From positions 124,001-188,000 of the forward strand of contig JAEESE010000004.1 of NCBI GenBank assembly GCA_016286165.1: 64,000 nucleotides of DNA. The letters are read 5' to 3'. The notes beneath the pieces were generated by a model. That model was not told the DNA's origin and made no database searches. It saw only the letters and a program-made list of their open reading frames with translations. Each line of letters opens with the position of its first letter. Positions within the stretch are counted from its first letter, which is position 1. The DNA comes from Bacteroidaceae bacterium. GTDB lineage: Bacteria > Bacteroidota > Bacteroidia > Bacteroidales > Bacteroidaceae. Below, one piece after another: positions 45,928-55,700 of this stretch. Made by a program: the position numbers and the translations under genes.

Positions 45928-48900
45928 GTGCGACGTCATTGTTTATTATTGTTTCTGTGTACCTTATTCATTAGTTACAACGCTGTAGCCCAGACCATCA
46001 CAATCACCAACCCCAGTTTCGAGAACGGCACTACAGGCTGGACAGTGGCCAGAATGCAGTTGCAGACCAACGACGGCATGTCCACTCTTAAGGACAGCAG
46101 CACTTATCTTGAACGCTGGACTGCAGCGCCAGGACTGGTAGGTACAGCCTCGGCCATACAGACTCTGACAGGACTGACGAACGGCGTCTATCGCCTTACT
46201 GCAGCAGCAATGAACATCTCGCAAAACGACGAGAGCGCTGCTCAAGTGGGAGCCTGGATAGTGGCCAACGGATTGCGCACGGCAGTCACCATTCGGAACA
46301 CCTACACCCTTGATTTCTTAGTCACCGACGGCACTGCGGACATAGGCTTCGTGGCCGACGGCGCATCGGGCAACTGGGTAGCCTGCGACAATTTCAGTCT
46401 CACATACGTTGGAAACACAGCCAGCAACATCAAGGCAGTGGGCAATGCGGTTAAGGACTACGCAAACAATCTCGTCAGCACCTATGGCAGCGATGCCGAC
46501 TACAACAGCCTCATCACTACGCTGACCACTGCCGTCAACGGCGCCAACCTTGCCAATGTGGCCAGTGCCGCCAAGGCTGTGGTAGCAGGCGAACGCGCTT
46601 ATCGTTTGCGTCATCCCAGCGGCTCAGCACCTGCTGTCACCACTCATCCACGGCATGCCCGTGGCTCCATCTGGATTTTCGGACGTCTGGAGCGCTCTGG
46701 CAGCAATGTCGTGGAAGAAGGCTTCTGCTGGAGCACTTCACCCAACCCCACTGTCAACGACCATTACACCTCCGACTGGCTCAATTCCTCAGGCAAGGTC
46801 ATCTGGCTGCAAGGCCTCACGCCTGGCACTATGTATTATGTTCGTGCTTACGCTATGACCAAGGACTATGCCGTGGGCTACGGCGACATCGTCAAAGTGC
46901 CTACTCTGCCGCAAGGCAACATACATTGGAGCTATGGCAACGAAGGCGACAACGACATAAACACACGCATATCCAATGCCGCCGCTCTGGCTTTTGACCA
47001 CTATTGGAGCAGCCTCACACAACTGACGTCGTTCTACCCCAGCTTGCATTATGCTTCAGGTACCCCTACAGCCGACTGCAGCTACGGAGGCTGGATGCGA
47101 ATAGGACCTAACACCTCTTACCAGCAAGCAGGCACAATCATGCACGAGGCACTCCATGGCGTGGGCGTAGGCACACATTCCATGTGGACCAACGACAAGG
47201 GCGACTTCAACCGCAACCAGCCACCCGTGTGGGATGCCCTGCGTTTTTGGAACAACGATGAGAGTGCCGTGCTCTCGGGCGACAGCCAGCACATGTGGCC
47301 ATACGGCATCAACGGAGCTCATGAGGACAACGGTACTGACCAACTATACATTGGCAACGCGCTCCTTTGCGAGGCTCTTGGCGAAGGAGGCCTGCCGCTC
47401 ACCGACAGCCAATGGCTGCTGCCCTACTACGCCTTTCCACAGGACGACAACACACGCTACTACCTGAAATGCGAGGATCAGAGCCGTGGGCTCATGACAC
47501 ACTATCTCGCAGAGAATGCCGACGGCACCCTGGGTTGGAAACCATTGACTGCCGACCAAGCCAAGCTATCGGACAATCGTGCTGCTTGGTTCATCACCTT
47601 CGATGCTGCCAGCCAACGCTATCATTTCAAGAACGCCTCCACCAACCACTACCTATCCTATTCGGCAGCCAACTCCAACACTGGCTTCAAGGCCTCTGCT
47701 TCAGCCACAGACATACAGATGAAGGAATGCAGGGTGGATGTCAGCGTAGGTTCGCAGACCTACAATGGATACTATCTCATCGACTATGCCTCCAGCCAGG
47801 CTATGGAAGCAAAAGCCGGGGGAACGGCAGGCTCCACTGCGTTCAGAATCTGGGACGACGCCACTACGCAGCGTTGGATTATTCTCTCTGAAGATGACAT
47901 GCCGGCCTTCGAATATGGTGCCGTTGAGATACAGCTCGACGTACTGCGTCGCTACCTTAATGGCTACAACGCCTGCAAGAACGTGGCACATACTGATGTC
48001 ACAGACGGAGCCACTTCAGCACTCGCCACCACCATCGCCAACATCGAGTCTGCCATTAGCGGCACTGTAACAATGGAACAGGTCGTTCAATACCTCAGCG
48101 ACATAAAAAGTGCAGGCACCACTTTCCTCAACAACACTAAACCCTCGGGCGGTGTGCCCTACGACCTCACCTTCCTTATCCAGAACGCCAATCTCAACAA
48201 TAGCACCGAAGGCTGGTCGATAGCCCCAACCCACAACTACGGTGCAATAGAGTTCTACCAGACTACTTTCGATTTCTACCAGACTCTGCCAGACATGCCA
48301 GCTGGAACATATCAGCTTACAGCCAATGCCTTCCAACGCCCAGGTGAACCAGCAGTCGTATACACTGCCTTCACATCAGGTACCGATGATGTCAGCGCCG
48401 AACTATACATCAACTCCACTTCTCAGAAAGTGGCTAATCTGATGACCGAGCAACAGTCCACCTCCATCAGCAATGGCGAATTTACAACCTCAGGCAACAC
48501 CTTTGTGCCCAACACCATGGAAGCAGGAAGCAACTATTTCGTAGCCGGCAAGTACACCAACAGCCTTCAAGGCCAGTTCGCGGCAGGCAGCCTGCGCATA
48601 GGTTTGAGAGGTACTGTATCCAACAGTTACTATTGGACCATGGCCGACAACTTCCATCTTTATTATTTCGGCTCCGATGGCCAGGTACTGTCGCTTAAGG
48701 ACCAGCTCGCTGCCAATGGCTTCACACGCCTCACAGCCCTGCCCGACGACTACAGTCCCTATTTCTTCGTGCTCTACGACCATGATCAGGACCTCGCCCT
48801 CGTAGCTAATGCCCCCAATCATCAGGGTGGTAGCAAAGCCATGTGGTATGAAGCCGACGTCAATCCCATGACAGACAAATCCACTCTTTGGACCATGGAC

Positions 48901-49863
48901 TACCACGAGCAGAACGGAACAGGCTATCAGGTCCTCGCCAACGCCACCTATCCCGACTATATGTACCAAACAGAATGGAATGCCAGCTGGAACTATCGCT
49001 GCAGCGACAATGGCGGCAATGGCGACCTCGCCTGGGGACGCACACTATACGAATACCTGCCCGATGGATATTGGACCATTCAAAACGGAGTGTACCCAGA
49101 CAAAGGCTACTTGGGACCATGGGACAATATCATAGCAGATGATGCTGAGACAGCCCTGAACAAAAGCGGCAATGCCGTAGGGCATTTCGACATCTTTTCC
49201 ATATTGCGGGGCGATTACGTCAGTCGCTTCGACGCCCATCAAGTAGCCACCAACGACAACCCACTCGACATAACCTACGTGCTCGAGAACCCAGGCGGTG
49301 AGCGCCGCTCAGCCGCAGGATGGAAATACGTAGGTGATGAATGGTGGGCGCAGAGCAACGATGCCCTCGATGGTAAAGTCGGCGACTATTACATCGAGCG
49401 CTGGATTGCCGGTGGCATAGGCGACGCTGATATATATCAGGAAATCAATGGCCTGCCCGATGGGTACTACCGCTTCTCTGCAACAACCTTAGCGCGCCCC
49501 AATTTCCATCTCTATGCCAATGCCTCAACAGCCTCTGCCGCTGCCGACGGCACACGAGCAAGTGTCGTAACCTTAGTATCCGACGGCACACTTCGCGTAG
49601 GAGCAAGGGCCGTAGGCACCTCATCGTCATGGGTGGCTTTCGAGGACGCACGCCTGGAATACCTTGGCAACAGCCTTCGTGGAGACGTCAATCGCGACGG
49701 CAGCATAACCATTGCCGATGTCACGGCCTTGGTCAACATCATTTTGGGCAAGGACAACGTCGAGCCTTATCAGTACGACCACCCTGCTGCAGATGTAAAC
49801 ACAGACGGCAGCATCACCATAGCCGACGTAACAGCACTGGTGAACGTCATTCTCGGGAAATAA
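45928..49863 (+). CDS. Large secreted HExxH protein (metzincin-like) with dockerin-like C-terminus
   Basis: The only start preserving the signal peptide is GTG 45928 (MRRHCLLLFLCTLFISYNAV). The 1311 residues include an N-terminal carbohydrate-binding-like domain, a fibronectin-like part, and a putative zinc protease domain with HEALHGVGVGTH (His406, Glu407, His410). The third His is at 417, one residue later than in the standard metzincin pattern. Ricin- or lectin-like beta domains follow, then two further N-terminal-like domains, and a dockerin-like pair of calcium loops (1250-1311, GDVNRDGSITIADVTALVN). It is predicted to act outside the cell; substrate unknown. Its last 17 bp overlap the convergent EamA gene. 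Confidence 0.75.
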   Translation: MRRHCLLLFLCTLFISYNAVAQTITITNPSFENGTTGWTVARMQLQTNDGMSTLKDSSTYLERWTAAPGLVGTASAIQTLTGLTNGVYRLTAAAMNISQNDESAAQVGAWIVANGLRTAVTIRNTYTLDFLVTDGTADIGFVADGASGNWVACDNFSLTYVGNTASNIKAVGNAVKDYANNLVSTYGSDADYNSLITTLTTAVNGANLANVASAAKAVVAGERAYRLRHPSGSAPAVTTHPRHARGSIWIFGRLERSGSNVVEEGFCWSTSPNPTVNDHYTSDWLNSSGKVIWLQGLTPGTMYYVRAYAMTKDYAVGYGDIVKVPTLPQGNIHWSYGNEGDNDINTRISNAAALAFDHYWSSLTQLTSFYPSLHYASGTPTADCSYGGWMRIGPNTSYQQAGTIMHEALHGVGVGTHSMWTNDKGDFNRNQPPVWDALRFWNNDESAVLSGDSQHMWPYGINGAHEDNGTDQLYIGNALLCEALGEGGLPLTDSQWLLPYYAFPQDDNTRYYLKCEDQSRGLMTHYLAENADGTLGWKPLTADQAKLSDNRAAWFITFDAASQRYHFKNASTNHYLSYSAANSNTGFKASASATDIQMKECRVDVSVGSQTYNGYYLIDYASSQAMEAKAGGTAGSTAFRIWDDATTQRWIILSEDDMPAFEYGAVEIQLDVLRRYLNGYNACKNVAHTDVTDGATSALATTIANIESAISGTVTMEQVVQYLSDIKSAGTTFLNNTKPSGGVPYDLTFLIQNANLNNSTEGWSIAPTHNYGAIEFYQTTFDFYQTLPDMPAGTYQLTANAFQRPGEPAVVYTAFTSGTDDVSAELYINSTSQKVANLMTEQQSTSISNGEFTTSGNTFVPNTMEAGSNYFVAGKYTNSLQGQFAAGSLRIGLRGTVSNSYYWTMADNFHLYYFGSDGQVLSLKDQLAANGFTRLTALPDDYSPYFFVLYDHDQDLALVANAPNHQGGSKAMWYEADVNPMTDKSTLWTMDYHEQNGTGYQVLANATYPDYMYQTEWNASWNYRCSDNGGNGDLAWGRTLYEYLPDGYWTIQNGVYPDKGYLGPWDNIIADDAETALNKSGNAVGHFDIFSILRGDYVSRFDAHQVATNDNPLDITYVLENPGGERRSAAGWKYVGDEWWAQSNDALDGKVGDYYIERWIAGGIGDADIYQEINGLPDGYYRFSATTLARPNFHLYANASTASAAADGTRASVVTLVSDGTLRVGARAVGTSSSWVAFEDARLEYLGNSLRGDVNRDGSITIADVTALVNIILGKDNVEPYQYDHPAADVNTDGSITIADVTALVNVILGK

Positions 49864-50779
49864 GTCCTTTATCTTTCAGCCCACGAGCGAAGGAGGGATT
49901 GTTGGTCAGGTACATACCTACAAGGATAAGGATTGTGCCTACAACGAAGTATATGGTGATGCGTTCTGAAAGGATAACCCATGCAAACAACATGGTGACG
50001 ACAGGGTTGAAGTAGGCATAGTTGGTGACGGTGACGGCACCAAGACGACGAATAGCCCAGTTCCAAGCCAGGAAGCACAACATAGAGGCCACACAACCGA
50101 GGAAGAGAAGGTTGAAAAGAATATCGGGACGCAGGATAAGAGCTATAGGCGGCCACGACGGATATACTAAATAAAAAGGTAGCAAGGATATCAGGCCGTA
50201 GAAAAAGACTTTGCGGGTGATGAACAACGTGTCGTAGCGCTGACTGGCAGGAATCATCAGCAACGAGTAAACGGCCCAGCACAAACAAGCCACGAAGGCA
50301 AGCGTATCGCCCAACGGCGAGAGATGGAGCACGAAACGTCCGTTAAGCACTACAATAACGACGCCTAACGAAGCCATGACAGAGCCCAGGATCTGCAGGC
50401 CATGGAGTCGCTGATTCTTGTAGAAAAGGCCTATTAGTGCAGCAGCGAAAAGCGGACACATACACACTATGAGTGAGGTGTTTGTAGTAGTGGTGTAGTT
50501 CATGGAACTGTTCTCAGTAAGGAAATAGAGAGAACCGCCACTGACGCCCAAAGCCACCATGAGCAACTCGTCGCGCCACGATGCCGACAGCAAACGAAAC
50601 GGCGTGCTCCGTTTCTGCAGTAAGCTGAAGGCGAGCAACAGCACATACGCTATGATGAAACGCAGCGTGAAGATCTGTGCAGCTGACAGGCTGGCAAGCA
50701 GCAGGAGCTTAGTATATACGAAGGTGGAGCCCCAGACAGCCACAGTAGCTAAAGCCACTAGATGTGGAAGTATGCGCAT
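49847..50779 (-). CDS. EamA/DMT-family transporter
   Basis: Members export metabolites or amino acids. I start at ATG 50779 (MRILPHLVALATVAVWGSTF) because the -7 box at 50801-50808 lies after the longer frame's start at 50833. The 310 residues form about ten membrane segments in two EamA repeats (VWGSTFVYTKLLLLASLSAA; FLGCVASMLCFLAWNWAI). The substrate cannot be inferred. It ends in a 17-bp tail-to-tail overlap with the dockerin-tailed protein. Confidence 0.88.
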   Translation of the reverse strand: MRILPHLVALATVAVWGSTFVYTKLLLLASLSAAQIFTLRFIIAYVLLLAFSLLQKRSTPFRLLSASWRDELLMVALGVSGGSLYFLTENSSMNYTTTTNTSLIVCMCPLFAAALIGLFYKNQRLHGLQILGSVMASLGVVIVVLNGRFVLHLSPLGDTLAFVACLCWAVYSLLMIPASQRYDTLFITRKVFFYGLISLLPFYLVYPSWPPIALILRPDILFNLLFLGCVASMLCFLAWNWAIRRLGAVTVTNYAYFNPVVTMLFAWVILSERITIYFVVGTILILVGMYLTNNPSFARGLKDKGLISRE

Positions 50780-50800
50780 ACTATGTTTGTTTTTACGCGG

Positions 50801-50880
50801 CAAAGGTAGTTGTTTTTCCTCTTTAAAAAACACTTTTCTTCAATTCTCTTTCCTCTTTTCATTAAAATAACATATCTTTG
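50801..50880. promoter_or_regulatory. Divergent promoters (EamA gene / MFS gene)
   Basis: TACCTTTG reads left at 50801-50808 and TATCTTTG reads right at 50873-50880; both match TAnnTTTG. Confidence 0.7.
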
Positions 50881-50935
50881 CACCCAAATTGTGCATAATC
50901 AGTAAATAGTACATAGTTAAAATAGTAAATTCTTT

Positions 50936-52558
50936 ATGTCACAAGCAATTCAAAAGACTCTTCGCGACAGCGCAGGAATGCGCTGGACTGCGTTGCTGCT
51001 GCTGGCATTGGCCATGTTCTGCAGCTACATCTTCATGGACATCCTCTCACCCATTAAGGACCTGATGCAGGAAACGCGCGGGTGGGACTCCACGGCCTTT
51101 GGCACTATGCAGGGCTCGGAGGTGTTCCTGAACGTGTTTGCCTTCTTCCTTATCTTCGCGGGTATCATTCTGGACAAGATGGGCGTGCGTTTTACCGCTG
51201 TGCTCTCGGCATTAGTGATGCTGGTGGGAGCTGTGGTGAAATGGTATGCCGTGAGCGAGGCGTTCATGGGCAGCGGCCTTGAGACGTGGTTCACCAACCA
51301 CCTGAACTATATCCCGCTATTCGACGAGCTGGGCGTGAGCCCCTTCTACGAGGGCATGCCGGCATCGGCTAAGTTTGCAGCCTGCGGCTTCATGATCTTC
51401 GGCTGCGGCTGCGAGATGGCAGGTATCACTGTGAGCCGTGGTATCGTGAAATGGTTCAAGGGCCGCGAAATGGCTCTGGCTATGGGTTCGGAAATGGCAC
51501 TGGCTCGTCTGGGCGTAGCCACATGTATGATCTTCTCACCGTTCTTCGCTCGCTTGGGCGGACATGTCAGCGTGAGCCGTTCAGTGGCCTTCGGCGTGGT
51601 GCTTATGTGCATAGCCCTGATGATGACCATCGTGTATTTCTTCATGGATAAAAAGCTCGACGCTCAGACTGGTGAGGCCGAGGAGAAGGACGACCCATTC
51701 CGCATCAGCGACATAGGTCAGATCCTCACGTCAAGCGGCTTCTGGTTGGTGGCACTGCTGTGCGTGCTCTACTACAGCGCTATCTTCCCGTTCCAGAAGT
51801 ATGCTGTGAACATGCTACAGTGCAACCTCACACTGACGCCTCCTGCCGAGGGTTCGTTCTGGGCAGGCTCCAGCGTTACTATCATCCAATACGTTATCAT
51901 GCTTGTTGTGGCCGCTGCAGGCTTTGCCAGCAACTTCCAGAAGAAAGCCGCTGCCAAGTATGGTCTGCTGGGCCTGAGCATTGCAGCTCTCGTGGTATAC
52001 TGCTACATGGGATATATGCGCCAGTCAGCAGAAACGGTATTTGCCGTGTTCCCACTGCTCGCTGTGCTCATCACGCCCATCCTCGGCAGCTATGTCGACC
52101 ACAAAGGTAAGGCAGCCTCAATGCTTGTACTTGGCTCCCTGCTGCTGATTGCCTGCCACCTGACATTTGCCTTCGTGCTGCCTCTGTTCAAGGGTAATGC
52201 CGTTGGAGGTATCATCGTAGCTTACCTGACAATTCTCGTGCTGGGCTCAAGCTTCTCATTGGTACCTGCAAGCCTTTGGCCGAGCGTTCCCAAGCTGGTG
52301 GATGCCAAGGTCATCGGTTCTGCCTACGCTCTTATCTTCTGGATTCAGAACATAGGTCTGTGGCTCTTCCCCCTGCTCATCGGCAAGGTGCTGGACAAGA
52401 CTAACCCAGGCGTCACTGACCCGACGCAGTTCAACTACACTGCTCCACTCGTAATGCTCGCCTGTCTTGGCGTAGCAGCTCTCGTGCTCGGACTGGTGCT
52501 GAAGGTAGTGGACAAGCGCAAGGGCATTGGCCTGGAGGAACCGAATATTAAGGATTAA
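50936..52558 (+). CDS. MFS transporter
   Basis: The 540 residues contain about twelve membrane segments, starting ALLLLALAMFCSYIFMDILS, with the cytoplasmic loop DKMGVRFT after TM2 as in major facilitator proteins and a polar central loop (DKKLDAQTGEAEEKDDPF). Two long loops with GxGCEMAGI and FPFQKYAVNML are distinctive and recall the MFSD1-like branch, which I offer only as a possibility. The substrate is unknown. Confidence 0.85.
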   Translation: MSQAIQKTLRDSAGMRWTALLLLALAMFCSYIFMDILSPIKDLMQETRGWDSTAFGTMQGSEVFLNVFAFFLIFAGIILDKMGVRFTAVLSALVMLVGAVVKWYAVSEAFMGSGLETWFTNHLNYIPLFDELGVSPFYEGMPASAKFAACGFMIFGCGCEMAGITVSRGIVKWFKGREMALAMGSEMALARLGVATCMIFSPFFARLGGHVSVSRSVAFGVVLMCIALMMTIVYFFMDKKLDAQTGEAEEKDDPFRISDIGQILTSSGFWLVALLCVLYYSAIFPFQKYAVNMLQCNLTLTPPAEGSFWAGSSVTIIQYVIMLVVAAAGFASNFQKKAAAKYGLLGLSIAALVVYCYMGYMRQSAETVFAVFPLLAVLITPILGSYVDHKGKAASMLVLGSLLLIACHLTFAFVLPLFKGNAVGGIIVAYLTILVLGSSFSLVPASLWPSVPKLVDAKVIGSAYALIFWIQNIGLWLFPLLIGKVLDKTNPGVTDPTQFNYTAPLVMLACLGVAALVLGLVLKVVDKRKGIGLEEPNIKD

Positions 52559-52575
52559 AGATTATTAAAGATTAA

Positions 52576-52617
52576 GGAATAAAGATTAGAGAATAAAGAT
52601 TAGGGAATAAAGATTAG
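52576..52617. repeat. Three tandem 14-bp AT-rich repeats
   Basis: The units ggaataaagattag, agaataaagattag and ggaataaagattag are contiguous, just after the MFS stop. They resemble the inverted 14-bp units at 9607-9634. Confidence 0.75.
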
Positions 52618-52731
52618 GGATTATTTGTTGAAAATCATTGATTTTGATGATTGAAGTGTTAAAATAACACTTTTCTAAGCCTATGAGATAAAAAAACTCT
52701 AAACTTTAAACTCTTAACCCTAAACTTTTAC

Positions 52732-52767
52732 TACCTTTGCGGCGCAGATTATCTGCGTCGCTTTTTT
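52732..52767 (+). promoter_or_regulatory. -7 box merged with a terminator-like hairpin
   Basis: TACCTTTG (52732-52739) is followed directly by a 10-bp stem (52739-52761, core cgcaga/tctgcg) and six T. The hairpin is likely the MFS terminator. The expected start of transcription (about 52745) would fall inside its left arm, so a new transcript would not carry the whole hairpin. Confidence 0.6.
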
Positions 52768-52791
52768 GTTAACTAGCTAACACACACTAGA

Positions 52792-55700
52792 ATGAAACGA
52801 ACTGCTTTACTGGCTGCTTTACTCATATCCGTCGCGACGACGGTGATGGCACAGGAATGGATGGATGTAACTGAAGACTTCGTCGTGAATCCTAACTTCG
52901 ACGGCAATATCGAGGGTTGGGTTGACGCCTTCGACGGCTCCGCTCAGAACCATGGCTACATGGGCGCCAACTACTCAAATGGCGATGTGAGTATCTCGCT
53001 GTTCGCCGAGGCCTGGCGCGACAACAACGACTGGATGTCGGGTGGTGTTTTGGGCAACGGTTCCATCACACAGGCTCTCACTACCGTACCTGCAGGACAG
53101 TACCGTTTGGAAGCAGACGCTATAGCTGTGGACCAAGGTTATAGGAACAACCCTGTCACAGGCGTGCTGCTCTTCATTTCCGACGGCACCAATGAAGCCA
53201 CCACGGAAATAGCCACCGATAATGGGGCACCTCAACATTTCACTACGGAGTTCACAACCACCAAGACAGCTATTACCATTGGCGTGCGAACAGAAAATCC
53301 CACTGCCAACTGGCTGGCATTTGACAACGTGCGACTCTATTGGTATGGCACAGAGCGCAAGATGACGCGCATCTCCATGAGCAAGACATCTGCTACGATA
53401 CGCCAGGGTGATCAACTGCAGCTGAAGGCTTCACCATTCCCCTCGACAAGCACATTCAAAGGCATAACGTGGACCAGCAGCAATGAAAATGCAGCATCTG
53501 TTGACGAGAACGGACTGGTGACGGCAAAGAAGCCTGGCATAACGACCATCACTGCCACATCAAAGAAATACCCTGAGATAAGTGGAAAATGCATCATAAC
53601 CATCACTACCAACGTAGTTCAGCCCAACGCGGTGATTATCAACGAGGTTCAACAAGCCAATGTGGATATGTTCATTGACCCTTCGTTCAACTACGGCGGA
53701 TGGATAGAGCTCTACAACAGCACCGACGACCCAGTAGTCGTGGATGGACTCTACGTGCAGGACAATCAAGGAAATCGCTGGCCGCTGACGAGCAGCAGGC
53801 AGGGCATGCTATCGGCCAAAAGCTTCCTGACGCTGTGGTTCGACCATTTCTCGTGGTGGACACCCAAGACAGTTAATTTCAAGCTCGACTGCGACGGTGG
53901 CTATATTGCCATCACCAATGAACAGGGCACAGTGCTCTCAGAATTAAATTATCCACCGGCTTTAGCACGCACATCTTATGCCCGAAAGACCGACGGCGGC
54001 AACGAATGGGGCTATACCGACCAGCCTACGCCTGGGGAAACAAACGCTTCGTCGGCATTTGCACAGGTACGATTGGAAGCACCCGTCATTGACAAGGAAG
54101 GAGGCCTGTTCTCGACTAACTTCACAGCTAATGTGACAAACATTCCCAGCGGAGCCACTGTGCGCTATACCACCGACGGCAGTACACCTACGCTTACCAA
54201 CGGACAGACAAGCACTAATGGTCGTTTCCCCGTTTCAGGAACAGCCATCTTGCGCGTGCGCTTCTTCCAGGACGGCAAGCTGGCAAGCCCCGTCACCACA
54301 CGTTCATATATCAAGAGCACTCGCTCCTACACGTTGCCTGTGCTCTCACTCGTATCAGATCCTAAGAATCTCACAGGTGCCGATTATGGCATCTTCGTGC
54401 AAGGCAACGGCAACGGACGTCCTGGCAACGGACAGAGTGCCAACTGCAACTGGAACATGGATTGGGACAGACCTGCCAACATAGAGTTTTTCGACGAGAC
54501 GGGCACTTCCGTGTTCAATCAGGAAGTGAGCATTGAGCCCAGCGGCGGTTGGAGCAGAGCATGGTCACCCCATTCGTTCAACATCAAGGCCAACAAGGTT
54601 TACGAAGGCGTGAACCGTATGGACTACCAGTTCTTCAAGAACAAACCCTTCCTTCGCCACAAGGGTCTGAAGGTGCGCAACGGCGGCAACGACACCAGCC
54701 AGCGTATCAAAGACGGTGCGATTCAGGAAGTGGTGAGAACGGCTGAGCTTTACGTAGAGACTCAATCGTTCCAGCCCGTGCACTTGTATCAGAACGGAAG
54801 ATACATAGGTGTGCTCAACCTGCGCGAGCCAAACAACAAGAACTACGGCTACGCTAACTATGGTATCGGCACCGATGACGATGAGATGGACCAGTGGAAG
54901 ATGAGCCCTGACAGCGGTTATGTGCAGCAGGTTGGCACGAAGGATGTGTTCGACGAATGGTACTCGCTTGCCCAGAATGCCGGCGATGCATTGGTCTACG
55001 AGCGCATCAAGCAAATCGTGGACATCGAGGAGATGTGCAACTATCTCTCTGTGCAGTTCTACCTCGGCGGCAACGACTATCCCAAGAACAATATCAAGAG
55101 CTTCCGCGAGCGCTCTGAAGGCGAATCGAACAGCCGCTTCCGCGCCATACTCTTCGACCTCGACCACGCTTTCAATACCAACAACGGCATCACATGGTTC
55201 TTCGACAACTCGAACTACTGGACCTACGACCAGCTGTATGGTTCCCAGGTCATTGCCAAGTACGGCAGTCGTATTTCCGGCGAGATTGAGTTCGTGACCA
55301 TCATCAAAAACATGCTGCAGAACGAAGAGTTCAAGAAACAGCTCGTTGACCAGTGCTGTATTGTCACTGGCAGCGTATTCGAGCCGACGCGTGCACGTGA
55401 GGTAATCACTGAGATAATCAATCTCTTAGCAGACAACGGCCACTCAGCCAGCGGCTCCGGCAACGATGTAATCAACAAAATAAGCACCAGCCGACAGAAT
55501 ACCACATTCAGCAATATCCGCAACTATTTCAGACTCGATGCTCCTGTCACTGTCACGCTGTCATCGAACATTCCAGAGGCTGGCTTGCTCATCAACGGGC
55601 TCAATGTTCCAACGAAGAAGTTCTCTGGCAAGCTCTTTGCACCTATTGCCGTCACGGCGGCAGCGCCTGCAGGCTACCGTTTCGTAGGTTGGCAGTCGAA

